64,000 nt of DNA from Silanimonas sp. (GTDB lineage Bacteria > Pseudomonadota > Gammaproteobacteria > Xanthomonadales > Xanthomonadaceae): NCBI GenBank assembly GCA_026005095.1, contig BPKK01000003.1, positions 182,787 through 246,786 of the forward strand, given 5' to 3'. The translations under genes and the position numbers were made by a program. The notes beneath the pieces were generated by a model, which saw only the letters and a list, made by a program, of their open reading frames with translations, did not search any database and was not told the origin of the DNA. Below are positions 8,032-18,343 of this stretch, piece after piece. The stretch's first letter is position 1; each line of letters starts with the position of its first letter.

Positions 8032-11000
8032 ATGCGCAACACCACACTTCGTCTGAAGCGCTCGGCGCTGACGCAGGCCACCCTTGCCGGCCTGGCGTTG
8101 CTGGTCGCCATGCCCGTCCTCGCACAGTCCGAAAGCACGGACGAAGAAAAAACAAGGAAGAGGAGCGCGTCACGCAGATCGAAGCGGTCCAGGTGACCGG
8201 TTCGCGCATCTTCCGCGCCGGCTTCGACACCCTGGAACCCGCCACCGTCGTGACACGGGAAAAGATCGAGCAGCGCGGCATCACGAATATCGCCGATGCG
8301 CTCAATGAGATCCCCGGCTTCGGCACTGGCGTCACCCCGGAGGGCGGCCAGTCCACCTTCGGCGTGGGCGTGAACTTCGTCAACCGCCTTGGCCTCGGCA
8401 CCAACCGCACGCTGAGCCTGATCAACGGTCGCCGAGTGGTGACCTCGAACCCGGGCACCATCTTCGGTCCTGCCGCCCCCGGCGTGCAGGTCGACCTGAA
8501 CGCCATCCCTGCCCAGCTCGTCGAGCGTATCGAGAACATCGCCATCGGCGGCGCTCCGACTTACGGCTCTGACGCCATCGCCGGCGTGGTCAACGTGATC
8601 ACCCGCCGTGACTATGAGGGCGCTGAGGTCTCGGCCGCCTATGGCATCACCGATCGCGACGACAACCAGCGCAAGAGCCTCTCGGCCATCTTCGGCCAGA
8701 ACTTCGGCAACGGCTTCGGCAACATTACCCTGTCGGCCACCTATGACACCTCGGATGGCGTGCTCGGCATCTCACGCCCGCGCATCGCCAGCGCCTACCT
8801 GTTCGCTCCCAACCCCTGCACCACCGGGCCGAGCAGCATCACCACCACGCAGCCGAACCGCACGCCGGCGAACGACGGCCGCGTGAACCCGAACATCCCC
8901 TTCCAGACCTGCACCCCGACCGCAGCCTCGGATGGCATCCCGAACAACGTCCTGATCCGCGATCGGCGCATCTTCCAGATGACCTTCGGCGGCATCATCC
9001 TGCCGGCCACCGGTGCCTTCAATCTGGCAGATGGGCGCCTGCGCGGCTTCGGCCCAAACCAGACCACCTACTTCCAGTTCGCCCCGAATGGCAATCTGGT
9101 GGCGTATAACCCGGGCATCAACTTCGGCACCCTGAGCGCCTCGGGTGGCGATGGTCTGAACCTCGCGGAGAGCGTGCAGTTGCTCTCCGACCTCGACCGT
9201 CGCACGGTCAACCTGATGACCTCGATGAACCTGACGGAGAACACCCGTCTGTTTTTCGAGGGTTTCCAGTACACCGCTGATTCGCTCGAACTGGTCGACC
9301 AGTACAACTGGAACTCGATCACCTTCTCCGGCCTGTCTGGCCCCATCACCTTCCGCAACGACTATCCGCTGCTCAACCAGCAGGCTCGGGATGTGCTGGC
9401 GGCCAATGGCATCACCAGCTTCCGGCTCAGCCGCGCCCACCGCGACCTCGTGGAGAACAACGCCTCGAGCGGCGTGATCACCCGTCGCGCGGTATTCGGT
9501 GCCGACGGCAATGTCTCGATCGGCGACCGGGATTTCCGCTGGGAGGCCTCCTACACTTACGGTCGTAACTCCTCCGAGTACTACAGCCGGCAGATCGACC
9601 AGCAGCGCTTCGTCAACGCCCTCAATGTAGCCGTGGTCAATGGCCGTGTGGTTTGCTCGACCACGCCGACGCCGGGTCTGATCATCCCGGGGGGCATCAC
9701 CACCCCGGTGGCCGATCCGAACTGCGTCCCGCTCAACCTCTTCGGCGAAGGGGCTCCGGGTCAGGCTGCCCGCGACTACGTCACAGTCGACCTGGTGGCC
9801 CGCGCCGCGCAGGAGCAGGAGGTGTTCAACGCCAACATCGGTGGCGCGCTGTTCGACATGTGGGGCGGCGCCTTCAGCGCCAACGCCGGTATCGAGCGCC
9901 GCATCGAGCGTGCCGACTTCCAGCCGGATGCCTTCCAGCGTGCCGGCCGTGGCCGCAGCGTGGCCATCCTGCCGCTGACCGGCAGCTTCGCCACGAAGGA
10001 GGCCTTCGTCGAGTTCTTCGCTCCCTTCGTCGATAGCAACGCCGGCCTCCCGCTGCTGAATCGCCTCGATTTCACTGGCAAGTTCCGCCGCGTGGACAAC
10101 ACGGTGAACGGTGGCTTCAATGCCTATACCTACGGCCTGCAGTACCGCCCGATCGAGGACATCGAGTTCCGCGGCAACTTCACCCGCTCGCTGCGTGCCC
10201 CGTCCCTGGTCGAACTGTTCACCCCGGTCTCCAGCGCATTCTCGGCTTTCCCCGACCCCTGCCATGCCCCGAACCAGGCCAGCGGCACGCGCCCGGCCGT
10301 ACGCCAGGCGAACTGCAACGCACTCTTCCAGTCGCTGGGCATCAACGGCAACACCTTCCTCTCCAATGCCGTGACGGCAACGATTCCGATCACCAGCCAG
10401 GGCGATGCCAACCTCCTGAACGAGAGTTCGGATGCCTGGACGTACGGCATCGTGCTCCAGCCGCGCTGGGTTCAGGGCCTGCGCCTCGCCGTCGATTACT
10501 ACAAAGTCGAGATCACCAACGTGATCGGCAACCTCGGTACCGCCGACATTGCGACGGGCTGCTATGACAACACGAACTTCAACACCGCCGATCCGGCGAA
10601 TGGCAACACCTTCTGCTCGCGCATCCGCCGCGATGCCAACGGTCAGGTGACCTTCGTCCAGACCGGCTTCGTGAACGGCGGCTACCTCAACTTCCGCGGC
10701 TTCAGCGGCGAGATCAGCTATGTGAAAGATCTCGCCGACTGGGGCTTCGGTCCGGGCGGCACGATCAGCTTCACTGGTACCGCCTTCCGCCGCGTTGCAG
10801 TCGATAGCTCGATCAACAACGTCGTAAACACGAACAGCAATGGTCTCGTCGGCACCCCGCTGCGCGAGTACCAGTTCGGCGTGGCCTACGACCATGACCG
10901 CTGGGGCGTGAGCGTGCAAGGCAACTATCAGGGCCCGGTCAACGCCGGCAACAACATCTCGCCGGAGTTGCAAGACATTCTGGTATACGACAGCTACAAG

Positions 11001-11165
11001 TCGTATGACGCGGGTGCGTATGTGAACTTCCTCGACAAGCGCCTGCGCGTGCGTTTTGCGGTGACGAACTTCACCGATGTCGAGCCACCGTTCCCGCTGG
11101 GTGGCATCGGCACCTATGACATCCTCGGCCGCCGCTGCACCCTCTCGGCCGTGTACAAGTTCTGA
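8032..11165 (+). pseudogene. TonB-dependent outer-membrane receptor, frameshifted just after the signal peptide
   Basis: A large outer-membrane receptor. A signal peptide begins at 8032 (MRNTTLRLKRSALTQ, then a hydrophobic core ending MPVLAQ). The reading frame then changes at an A6 run (8147-8152). With one extra A the frame continues through NKEEERVTQIEAVQVTGSRI into the plug and barrel, which are open from that point to the stop. The plug has the usual features: VTGSRI, RGITNIADALNEIPG and IGGAPTYGSDAIAGVVNVI. The C-terminus ends in an aromatic residue (SAVYKF), as expected for outer-membrane insertion. Including the correction the protein is about 1044 residues. The ligand is unknown; no uptake genes are adjacent. 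The break may be a true mutation, a slippage switch or a sequence error. Confidence 0.85.
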
Positions 11166-11187
11166 TCCACGTTCCTCCCTCCAACCG

Positions 11188-11221
11188 CGAAGCCCGGCCC
11201 CGCGCTGGGCTTCGTTTTTTT
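11188..11221 (+). terminator. rho-independent terminator of the receptor gene
   Basis: An 8-bp stem (CGAAGCCC pairing with GGGCTTCG), an 11-base loop and a run of seven T. It begins about 20 bases after the receptor stop and about 100 bases before metG, so it separates the two transcripts. Confidence 0.85.
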
Positions 11222-11318
11222 AAAGCCCCTCCCAGGCTCCCTGCCCTGACCTGCCCCCGCAGGATCGCCGCTCCCCTACCATCTGCGATAATCGCGGTCT
11301 GACTCTGCCGCAACGCCG

Positions 11319-13427
11319 ATGACCTCCAGCCCCTCCCCCGCGCCGGCTCCGCTGGCGCCCGCCCTCGTCACTACCGCCCTGCCCTATGCCAACGGGCAGA
11401 TCCATCTCGGCCATCTCGTGGGCTATATCCAGGCCGACATCTGGGTACGTGCCCGGCGCATGGCCGGCGGCACCACCCACTTCGTCTGTGCCGACGATAC
11501 CCATGGCACGCCAATCATGCTCGCCGCCGAGAAGGCCGGCACCACGCCGGAAGCCTTCGTGGCCGGGGTGCAGGCCCAGCATGAACGCGACTTCGCCGAT
11601 TTCTTCGTCGGCTTCGACCATTACGATTCGACGAATAGCGCCGGCAACCGGGCACTGACGGAAGCGGTCTACGCCGCGCTGAAGGCTGGCGGTCACATTG
11701 CCATCCGGCCGATCCAGCAGCTCTACGATCCAGTGCGGTCGATGTTCCTACCCGACCGCTACATCAAGGGTGAGTGCCCGAAGTGCGGAGCCGCCGACCA
11801 GTACGGGGACAACTGCGAGGTCTGCGGCGCCACCTATTCGCCCGCCGAGCTGAAGCATCCGCGCTCGGCGGTCTCCGGTGCCACGCCAGAATTGCGGGAA
11901 AGCGAGCACCATTTCTTCGAGCTCTCCCGCTTCGAGGGCTTCCTGCGCGACTGGCTGGCGGGCGAGGTGGCTCACCCCGGGGTGAAGGCCAAGCTGATGG
12001 AGTGGGTGGAAGCGGGCCTGCGCGCCTGGGACATCTCGCGCGACGCCCCCTACTTCGGCTTTGAGATCCCTGGCGCCCCCGGCAAGTATTTCTATGTCTG
12101 GCTCGATGCGCCGATCGGCTATCTGTCGAGCTTCAAAGCGCTTTGCGAGGCGAAGGGACTCGATTTCGGCGCTTTCCTCGATGCCGCCCGCAACGCCCGG
12201 GGTGAAACCGAGCTGCACCACTTCCTCGGCAAGGACATCGTGAACTTCCACGGCCTGTTCTGGCCGGCGGTGCTGCACGGCTCTGGCCACCGCCCACCCA
12301 CCCGCCTGCACGTGAACGGCTACCTCACGGTGAACGGCGACAAGATGAGCAAGTCGCGCGGCACCTTCATCCAGGCCCGCACCTACCTCGAGGCCGGCCT
12401 GCCGCCCGAGGCCCTGCGCTACTACTACGCCATCAAGAGCTCGGGCGGGGTCACCGACCTCGACCTCAACCTCGCCGACTTCATGGCGCGGGTGAACGCC
12501 GATCTCGTGGGCAAATTCGTCAACATTGCCAGCCGCTGCGCCGGCTTCATCGAGAAGCGCTTTGGCGGCCGACTGGCCGCCACGCTCGACGATCCGGCAA
12601 TGGTCGCCCGCTTCGTCGCCACGCTGCAGACCGTGCGCAACCACTACCTCGCCGACGATGCCGCCGCCGCGATGCGTACGGTGATGGCACTGGCCGATGA
12701 AGCGAATCGCTACATCGACGAGAAGAAGCCCTGGGTGATCGCCAAAGAGGCCGGGCGCGAGGCCGAGCTGCAACGGGTCTGCACGCAAGGACTCAACCTG
12801 TTCCGCCTGCTCGCCATCGGCCTGAAACCGGTGCTGCCCGCCCTCTGCGCCCGGGCCGAAGGCTTCCTCTGCGCTCCGGTGTCGGGCTGGGGTGATGCCG
12901 CCACGCCCCTGCTGGACCGCCGCATCCGCCCTTTCGAACCCCTGCTCACCCGCATCGAACAGTCCCGGATCGACGCCATGATCGACGCCTCCAAGGAATC
13001 CCTCGCCCCGTCCACCGCCGCCCCGGCGACTGCGCCATCGGCACCGGCCGCCGCCGGCGAGGCGGCCGGCACCAAGGCCGCGACGGTCGCACCGACCTAT
13101 GTCGGCATCGAGGACTTCGCCAAGCTCGACCTGCGCATCGGCAAGGTGCTGGAGTGCAGTGCCGTTGAAGGCTCAGACAAGCTACTGCGGTTCCGGCTGG
13201 ATGCCGGTGAACTCGGCGAGCGGCAGATCTTCTCCGGCATCCGTGCGAGTTATGGCGAGCCCGAGGCACTCGTGGGCCGCCATGTGGTGTTCATCGCCAA
13301 CCTCGCCCCGCGCAAGATGCGCTTCGGCCTTTCCGAGGGGATGATCCTCTCCGCCGGCTTCGACGGCGGGCCGCTGTGCCTGCTCGACGTCGACCCGGGC
13401 GCCCTGCCCGGCATGCCGGTGCGCTGA
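11319..13427 (+). CDS. metG: methionine--tRNA ligase
   Basis: A 702-residue class I aminoacyl-tRNA synthetase that charges tRNA-Met and initiator tRNA. The signature HLGH is at residues 29-32 ([11 protein letters not shown]) and KMSKS at 342-346. The zinc knuckle has paired cysteines at C153/C156 and C166/C169, which marks the MetG1 form. An Ala/Pro linker (about 565-595) leads to a C-terminal Trbp111-like tRNA-binding dimerisation domain (about 600-702, with DLRIGKV and IFSGIR). The length agrees with dimeric proteobacterial MetG. GATAAT at 11287-11292 could be its -10 box. rsxA follows after 28 bases, so cotranscription is likely. Confidence 0.97.
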   Translation: MTSSPSPAPAPLAPALVTTALPYANGQIHLGHLVGYIQADIWVRARRMAGGTTHFVCADDTHGTPIMLAAEKAGTTPEAFVAGVQAQHERDFADFFVGFDHYDSTNSAGNRALTEAVYAALKAGGHIAIRPIQQLYDPVRSMFLPDRYIKGECPKCGAADQYGDNCEVCGATYSPAELKHPRSAVSGATPELRESEHHFFELSRFEGFLRDWLAGEVAHPGVKAKLMEWVEAGLRAWDISRDAPYFGFEIPGAPGKYFYVWLDAPIGYLSSFKALCEAKGLDFGAFLDAARNARGETELHHFLGKDIVNFHGLFWPAVLHGSGHRPPTRLHVNGYLTVNGDKMSKSRGTFIQARTYLEAGLPPEALRYYYAIKSSGGVTDLDLNLADFMARVNADLVGKFVNIASRCAGFIEKRFGGRLAATLDDPAMVARFVATLQTVRNHYLADDAAAAMRTVMALADEANRYIDEKKPWVIAKEAGREAELQRVCTQGLNLFRLLAIGLKPVLPALCARAEGFLCAPVSGWGDAATPLLDRRIRPFEPLLTRIEQSRIDAMIDASKESLAPSTAAPATAPSAPAAAGEAAGTKAATVAPTYVGIEDFAKLDLRIGKVLECSAVEGSDKLLRFRLDAGELGERQIFSGIRASYGEPEALVGRHVVFIANLAPRKMRFGLSEGMILSAGFDGGPLCLLDVDPGALPGMPVR

Positions 13428-13455
13428 CGCGCCGGCGAAGGCCGGGAACCGGGCC

Positions 13456-14034
13456 ATGACCGAGCTCCTGCTGCTGCTCGCGGGCGCGGTGCTGGTCAAC
13501 AACTTCGTGCTGGTGAAGTTCCTCGGCCTCTGCCCCTTCATGGGCGTGTCGCGGCAGCTGGATGCCGCACTCGGCATGGCGCTCGCCACCGGTTTCGTGC
13601 TGACGCTGGCAGCCGGACTGTCCTGGGCGATCCAGCGCTGGCTGCTCGAACCGCTCGGCATCGGCGAGCTGCGCACCCCGGCCTTCATCCTGGTGATCGC
13701 CGCCACCGTGCAGTTCACCGAGCTGCTGCTGCACCGCCAGAGCCCGCGCCTGTACCGCGTGCTCGGCCTCTACCTGCCGCTCATCACCACCAACTGCGCC
13801 GTGCTCGGCGTGGCCCTGCTCAACGTACAGTCGCGGCATTCGCTGCTGGAATCGGTGCTGTTCGGCTTCGGTGCGGCGCTGGGCTTCGGCCTGGTGCTGG
13901 TGCTGTTCGCCGCTCTGCGCGAGCGACTGGAGGCCGCCGACGTGCCCGCGGCCTTCCGCGGCGCGCCGGTGGCCCTCACGGCCGCGGCGCTGATGGCGCT
14001 GGCTTTCGCCGGCTTCACCGGCATGGGGCGCTGA
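13456..14034 (+). CDS. rsxA: electron transport complex subunit RsxA/RnfA
   Basis: A 192-residue integral membrane protein with about six hydrophobic helices. Its opening is diagnostic of RsxA/Rnf[21 protein letters not shown] (about residues 15-34). It also has [15 protein letters not shown] (about 109-123), the conserved transmembrane cysteine region thought to hold an iron-sulfur cluster with RnfE. Rnf/Rsx complexes couple ferredoxin/NADH redox chemistry to ion transport, and in E. coli Rsx keeps the SoxR sensor reduced. The stop overlaps the rsxB start by one base (TGATG). The usual C, D, G and E genes do not follow, so a complete complex cannot be encoded at this locus. Confidence 0.95.
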   Translation: MTELLLLLAGAVLVNNFVLVKFLGLCPFMGVSRQLDAALGMALATGFVLTLAAGLSWAIQRWLLEPLGIGELRTPAFILVIAATVQFTELLLHRQSPRLYRVLGLYLPLITTNCAVLGVALLNVQSRHSLLESVLFGFGAALGFGLVLVLFAALRERLEAADVPAAFRGAPVALTAAALMALAFAGFTGMGR

Positions 14035-14552
14035 TGCTGGCGCTCGTGGCGCTAGTCGTGCTGGCAACCCTGATCGGCCTCGGGCTTGGCTGGGCAGCGC
14101 GGCGATTCCGGATGGAGCGCGATCCGCTGGTCGAAGAGATCGATGCCCTGCTGCCGCAAACCCAGTGCGGACAGTGCGGCTATCCTGGCTGCCGGCCCTA
14201 TGCCGAGGCCATCGCCCGCGGCGAGGCCGACATCAACCAGTGCCCGCCCGGGGGCGAGGCTGGCATCCGTGCCCTCGCCAACCTGCTGGGCCGTGAACCG
14301 AAGCCGCTCTCGGCAGACCACGGGACGGAAAAGCCGCCGCAGGTGGCGCGCATCCGCGAGGCCGAGTGCATCGGCTGCTTCAAGTGCATCGCCGCCTGCC
14401 CGGTGGACGCCATCATCGGCGCCCCGAAATACCTGCACGTGGTGGTCGAGGACCTGTGCACCGGCTGCGAGCTCTGCCTGCCGCCCTGCCCGGTGGACTG
14501 CATCGAGCTCGTGCCTGCCCCGCCACCGGCGGACCTGCGGTGGCGGCGCTAG
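14034..14552 (+). CDS. rsxB: electron transport complex iron-sulfur subunit RsxB/RnfB
   Basis: A 172-residue membrane-anchored ferredoxin. It has one N-terminal helix (about residues 1-22) and a Fe-S domain with C45, C48, C53 and C70 ([12 protein letters not shown]). Two [4Fe-4S] ferredoxin motifs follow: C112-x2-C115-x2-C118-x3-C122 and C142-x2-C145-x2-C148-x3-C152. All twelve cluster cysteines are present, so three [4Fe-4S] clusters are expected. It is coupled to rsxA by a one-base stop/start overlap. Its stop codon shares the four bases CTAG with the stop of the convergent TraB/GumN gene. Electron delivery to RsxA or another acceptor is inferred from the family. Confidence 0.95.
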   Translation: MLALVALVVLATLIGLGLGWAARRFRMERDPLVEEIDALLPQTQCGQCGYPGCRPYAEAIARGEADINQCPPGGEAGIRALANLLGREPKPLSADHGTEKPPQVARIREAECIGCFKCIAACPVDAIIGAPKYLHVVVEDLCTGCELCLPPCPVDCIELVPAPPPADLRWRR

Positions 14553-15472
14553 AGCCGCTCCACCCGATAGCCGGCCGCCGCCAGTTGCTGTACCAGGCCT
14601 TCCGCGCCCACGAGGTGTAGGGCGCCCACTGCCACCAGGGCGTCCTCGGCCACCGGGCCGTCGAGGATGGATTTGATACGCGAGACCCAGGCGGCATTGC
14701 GCTGAGTGTTGATGCGGGCGTAGAAGGCCGGATCGCGGGCCCGCATCGCGGCTGCCATGCCCCAGTAGAGCGCGTCCTCGTCGCCCTGCCGCCACTGCGC
14801 ATGCAGCCAGGCCACTTCGGCGCGCAGTTCGTGCGCCCGGCCCAGCACGTCGCGCAGATGGGCGAGCTGCACGGAAGGCTTCATGCCGCGGAACAGGTCG
14901 ATCTGATCCTCCAGCATCTCAAGACCGCGTACCCGCTTGCCGCGCCTCACTGCCTCGCGGGCGAGGTGGCGGTCCATGCCAAGATCGGGATCGAGCCCGG
15001 CCTTCGCCATCTCGGCAAGGGTCAGCACCATGGCGGCATACCAGGGCTCCATGCGCTCGAAGCGAGCGGGCTCGATACCTGCGGCCCGGGCCAGCGCGAG
15101 GGCCGCCTCCCAGCTCGGAGCATCCAGCCGCTGCCGCAGGCTGCGTGCGTCGGGGCGCAGCGTGCCCGCGCGCTCCAGCCGCCGGGCCAGATGCGGGTCT
15201 TCCAGCGTCTCCGGGGGCAGTTCCAGCAGCACCAGATCCGCCTGGTCGAGGGCGGCATACACCCGCGCATCGAGGGGATAGTCCTCGGAGGTGAGGAGAT
15301 GGAAGGTGCCGAGCAGGTAGACGTGGTTGTCCGCGTCGCTCACCCGCCATAGCAGCGGCGTCGGTGGCGTACCGGCGGCAGAGGCCGGCAGGACCACGGA
15401 CAGCCACAGGACGAGAAGGAGACGCAGGCTTCCGGGTGCCCGGCGTCTCCCATCCTGCATTCGCCTGGCCAT
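14549..15472 (-). CDS. TraB/GumN family protein
   Basis: A 307-residue protein with a signal peptide-like N-terminus (basic [11 protein letters not shown], hydrophobic core about residues 16-32, then Ala-rich cleavage region), so it is probably exported or membrane tethered. It shows the TraB/GumN signatures: [17 protein letters not shown] near residue 51 and the paired C-terminal [13 protein letters not shown] near 285. The paired GxxH-type motifs and conserved Glu residues (LLELPPET) suggest a metal-dependent hydrolase of the Tiki/EreA-like fold, but the substrate is unknown. The gene begins a reading direction shared with DUF1684, mutL and the amidase upstream. Its stop overlaps that of rsxB by four bases. 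Confidence 0.88.
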   Translation of the reverse strand: MARRMQDGRRRAPGSLRLLLVLWLSVVLPASAAGTPPTPLLWRVSDADNHVYLLGTFHLLTSEDYPLDARVYAALDQADLVLLELPPETLEDPHLARRLERAGTLRPDARSLRQRLDAPSWEAALALARAAGIEPARFERMEPWYAAMVLTLAEMAKAGLDPDLGMDRHLAREAVRRGKRVRGLEMLEDQIDLFRGMKPSVQLAHLRDVLGRAHELRAEVAWLHAQWRQGDEDALYWGMAAAMRARDPAFYARINTQRNAAWVSRIKSILDGPVAEDALVAVGALHLVGAEGLVQQLAAAGYRVERL

Positions 15473-15485
15473 CCCGGAACTGCGC

Positions 15486-16451
15486 TCACTCGATCAGCGG
15501 CAGCGGCTTTTTCTCGCCTGCTTCCACCCGCAGGTCGAGGCGGTTCGAAGGCGGCGGCAGGGGGCAGGTGGAGTATTCCGTGAAGGCGCAGGGCGGGTTA
15601 TAGGCGCGGTTGAAATCGACCACGGTGCGGCCCTTCGCATTCGGCGGATCGGCATAGAGGAAACGCGCCGCCGGATAGGTCTCGTGCCCGCTGGTGCGGT
15701 CGGCGAAGATCAGGAACAGCCGGCCATCCCCCTCGTCCACTGCCTCGAGGCGGTACTCGCGGCCGTCCTTCTCGAACACGACCGCCCCGGGGTTCTTCAT
15801 CGGCTCCTCGATGCCCAGCACGTTGACGATGCCGATGGTCTGGCCCTCGGGATGCGGCTCGAAGCGGGCATCGAAGCGGAAGGCCGGATCGATCTCGAAA
15901 TAGTCGAGCCCGGGAAAGCGGGTGCGGGTGGGGGCCAGGGCATCGCGCACGCGCAGGCCGAGACGGTCGCCGCGCTGGATCAGGATGAAGCTGGCATCGC
16001 CTTGGTTGAAGCCCACCACCGTGGGCGTGGCGCCGCCCGCATCGCTCCTCAACACATGGGTGGCGCTGCCGGCCGGCTGCCCATCGATGGTGACGCCAGG
16101 AGCGGTAGCACGAAAACGCACCGTGCCATCGCGATCGACACTGATGAGACCGAGTTCCTCGGGGCCAACGGCGAGGCGGATGCCCTTGGTGGCGCCACTT
16201 CCCACATAGCTATTGCCGCGTTTCAACCAGTGCAGGCCCACCAGGGAGAGCCAGCCATCGGGGGCCTGGAGCCGCGCCAGCCGCGCCTCACGCCATTCCA
16301 GCACGCTGCGCCGGTGCACTGCCGCCGCCGCGGCGGCCGCTCGCTCGCGGGTGGCTTGGGCCTGCCGCTCGGCCTCGGAGGGCCCGCCATCGGAACAGGC
16401 GCCCAGCACGACCCCGGTGACGATCACGGTGGCAAGCAGGGGGAAACGCAT
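15486..16451 (-). CDS. DUF1684 family lipoprotein
   Basis: A 321-residue predicted lipoprotein. A short hydrophobic signal ends in a lipobox with Cys19 (VLGACS), followed by an Ala/Arg-rich helical linker. The DUF1684 domain begins with WREARLARLQAPDGWLSLVG (about 53-72) and ends with NPPCAFTEYSTCPLPPPSNR (about 283-302), the most conserved block of the family and one with two cysteines. Function is unknown; family members are secreted or membrane-anchored and widespread in Xanthomonadales and Bacteroidetes. It lies 9 bases downstream of mutL and 13 bases upstream of the TraB/GumN gene, all in one direction. Confidence 0.9.
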   Translation of the reverse strand: MRFPLLATVIVTGVVLGACSDGGPSEAERQAQATRERAAAAAAAVHRRSVLEWREARLARLQAPDGWLSLVGLHWLKRGNSYVGSGATKGIRLAVGPEELGLISVDRDGTVRFRATAPGVTIDGQPAGSATHVLRSDAGGATPTVVGFNQGDASFILIQRGDRLGLRVRDALAPTRTRFPGLDYFEIDPAFRFDARFEPHPEGQTIGIVNVLGIEEPMKNPGAVVFEKDGREYRLEAVDEGDGRLFLIFADRTSGHETYPAARFLYADPPNAKGRTVVDFNRAYNPPCAFTEYSTCPLPPPSNRLDLRVEAGEKKPLPLIE

Positions 16452-16460
16452 CGGCTACTC

Positions 16461-18287
16461 CTAACGGCCGCGGAGGAACAGGCGGTCGAGTTCCGCCAGC
16501 GGCAACTGTACGAAAGTCGGGCGGCCATGATTGCACTGGGCGGCCCGCTCGGTGGCCTCCATATCGCGCAGCAAGGCATTCATCTCCGGCACGCTCAAGC
16601 GTCGGTTGGCGCGCACCGAGCTGCGGCAGGCCCAGCCGGCCATCAGGGCATGCACCGCCTCCTCCACCCGGCGGGTACGGCCGTGCTCCCGCAGCTCGGC
16701 GAGCGCATCGAGCAGCAACGGCTGCGGATCGAGGTCGGCGAGCAGGGCCGGCACGCTGCGCAGGGACAGCGATTGCGGCCCGGTGCGTCGCAGTTCAAAG
16801 CCAAGGCTGGCCAGCAGTTCGGCATACTCCTCGGCGGTATTGGCCTCGGCCTCGCCCACTGTCACCGTCAGGGGCACCAGCAGGGGCTGGGCGCGCAGCT
16901 CCTGGGCGGCGAAGGCCGCCTTCATCGTCTCGTAGGTGATGCGCTCGTGGGCGGCGTGCATGTCCACCAGCACCAGGCCCTCGCGGTTCTGTGCCAACAC
17001 ATAGACGCCGTGCAACTGAGCCAGCGCGAAGCCGAGCGGCGGCAGGTCGGCCTCGGCCGAGGGCATGCCAGCCTCCGCTGCCGCGATGGCGGGCAGCGGG
17101 CCTTCCGTGGCAGCCGGCAGCAGGGCCGCAGCAGTGCTGGCTCCTGTGCTGCCATAGAGCGACCGGTAGGCCGGTACCGCTTCGCCCACTGACAGACCAA
17201 GCCGAGGCTGCTCGCCGCGCCAGGGCGGCAAGCCGGCCACCGGGCGCGGTACCGGGCCCTGCGGCGCCGAGGGCGCCGCCACCTCGCCCACGCCGGGGCG
17301 AGCCTGGGCCAGGGCCTCGTGCAGGGTGCGGAACAGGAAGTCGTGCACCAGCCGCCCATCGCGGAAGCGCACCTCGTGCTTGGCCGGGTGCACGTTCACG
17401 TCCACCCGCCGCGGGTCGAGTTCGAGGAACAGCACGAAGCTCGGATGCCGGCCGTGGTAGAGCACGTCGGCATAGGCCTGGCGCACCGCATGGGCCACTA
17501 CCCGGTCGCGTACCACACGGCCGTTGACGAAGAAGAACTGCTGGTCGGCACTGGCGCGCGAGGCAGTAGGAAGACCGATCCAGCCATGCAGGCGCAGCCC
17601 GGCCTGCGCCTGGTCGATGCCCAGTGCGCGGGCATGGAACTCCGGGCCCAGGGCCTCGGCGAGACGTTTCGGCGCATCGCCGCCGCTTGGACGGTAGTGG
17701 CGCAGCAGGCGGCCGTTGTGGCTGAGGCGAAGCTCGATGTCCGGCCGGGCGAGCGCGAGCTGGCGCAGCCAGTCCTCGACATGGCCGAGCTCGGTGCGCT
17801 CGGCCTTGAGGAAGCGCCGCCGTGCCGGCACGTTGAAGAACAGGTCCCGCGCCTCGACCGTGGTGCCGACCGGATGCGGATGCGGCACCACCTCGCCGAC
17901 CCGCCCTCCTTCCACCTCGAGGCGGGCGCCATGGGCCTGGGCAGCGGTGCGCGAAGTGAGGCTGAAGCGGCTCACCGAGGCGATCGAGGGCAGGGCCTCG
18001 CCGCGGAAGCCGAGAGTGGCGACGGCCTCGAGATCCTCGAGGCTGGCGATCTTGCTGGTGGCATGGCGCGAAACCGCCACCGGCAGCTCCTCGGCAGCGA
18101 TGCCGATGCCATCGTCGCGGATGCGCACCAGCCGCGCCCCACCTTCCTCGAGCTCGATGTCGACCCGGCGCGCCCCCGCATCCAGCGCGTTCTCGACCAG
18201 TTCCTTCACCACGGAGGCCGGCCGCTCCACCACCTCGCCCGCGGCGATCTGGTTGATGAGCACCTCGGGGAGCAATCGGATCGGCAT
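16461..18287 (-). CDS. mutL: DNA mismatch repair protein MutL
   Basis: A 608-residue GHKL ATPase that links MutS mismatch recognition to strand incision. The N-terminal ATPase motifs are intact: ENALDAGA with Glu32 and Asn33, RDDGIGI near residue 56 and [14 protein letters not shown] at 94-107. A Pro/Ala linker spans about 340-420. The C-terminal domain holds [12 protein letters not shown] near 441-452, which fits the DQHA(x2)E(x4)E endonuclease motif with Met for Gln. A closing CNHGRPT resembles the CPHGRP metal site. MutL here is therefore probably a nicking endonuclease, as in organisms lacking MutH. It sits downstream of the amidase gene, echoing the amiB-mutL order known from enterobacteria. 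Confidence 0.97.
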   Translation of the reverse strand: MPIRLLPEVLINQIAAGEVVERPASVVKELVENALDAGARRVDIELEEGGARLVRIRDDGIGIAAEELPVAVSRHATSKIASLEDLEAVATLGFRGEALPSIASVSRFSLTSRTAAQAHGARLEVEGGRVGEVVPHPHPVGTTVEARDLFFNVPARRRFLKAERTELGHVEDWLRQLALARPDIELRLSHNGRLLRHYRPSGGDAPKRLAEALGPEFHARALGIDQAQAGLRLHGWIGLPTASRASADQQFFFVNGRVVRDRVVAHAVRQAYADVLYHGRHPSFVLFLELDPRRVDVNVHPAKHEVRFRDGRLVHDFLFRTLHEALAQARPGVGEVAAPSAPQGPVPRPVAGLPPWRGEQPRLGLSVGEAVPAYRSLYGSTGASTAAALLPAATEGPLPAIAAAEAGMPSAEADLPPLGFALAQLHGVYVLAQNREGLVLVDMHAAHERITYETMKAAFAAQELRAQPLLVPLTVTVGEAEANTAEEYAELLASLGFELRRTGPQSLSLRSVPALLADLDPQPLLLDALAELREHGRTRRVEEAVHALMAGWACRSSVRANRRLSVPEMNALLRDMEATERAAQCNHGRPTFVQLPLAELDRLFLRGR

Positions 18288-18343
18288 GCCATCACCTGGG
18301 GAAACGGCCCCCGATGATACTGGTGCCAGCGGCGCGACGGGAT

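Noticed and set aside
8145..8153. Programmed -1 ribosomal frameshift in the receptor
   Set aside because: The tRNA slip would need GAA to re-pair on AGA, which is poor, and an A6 run is shorter than usual slippage sites. Kept only as a minor alternative to error or mutation.
8772..10973. A 733-codon open frame on the minus strand inside the first receptor gene
   Set aside because: The translation is a Val/Ala/Glu-rich mirror of the receptor frame, which itself has clear plug and barrel features.
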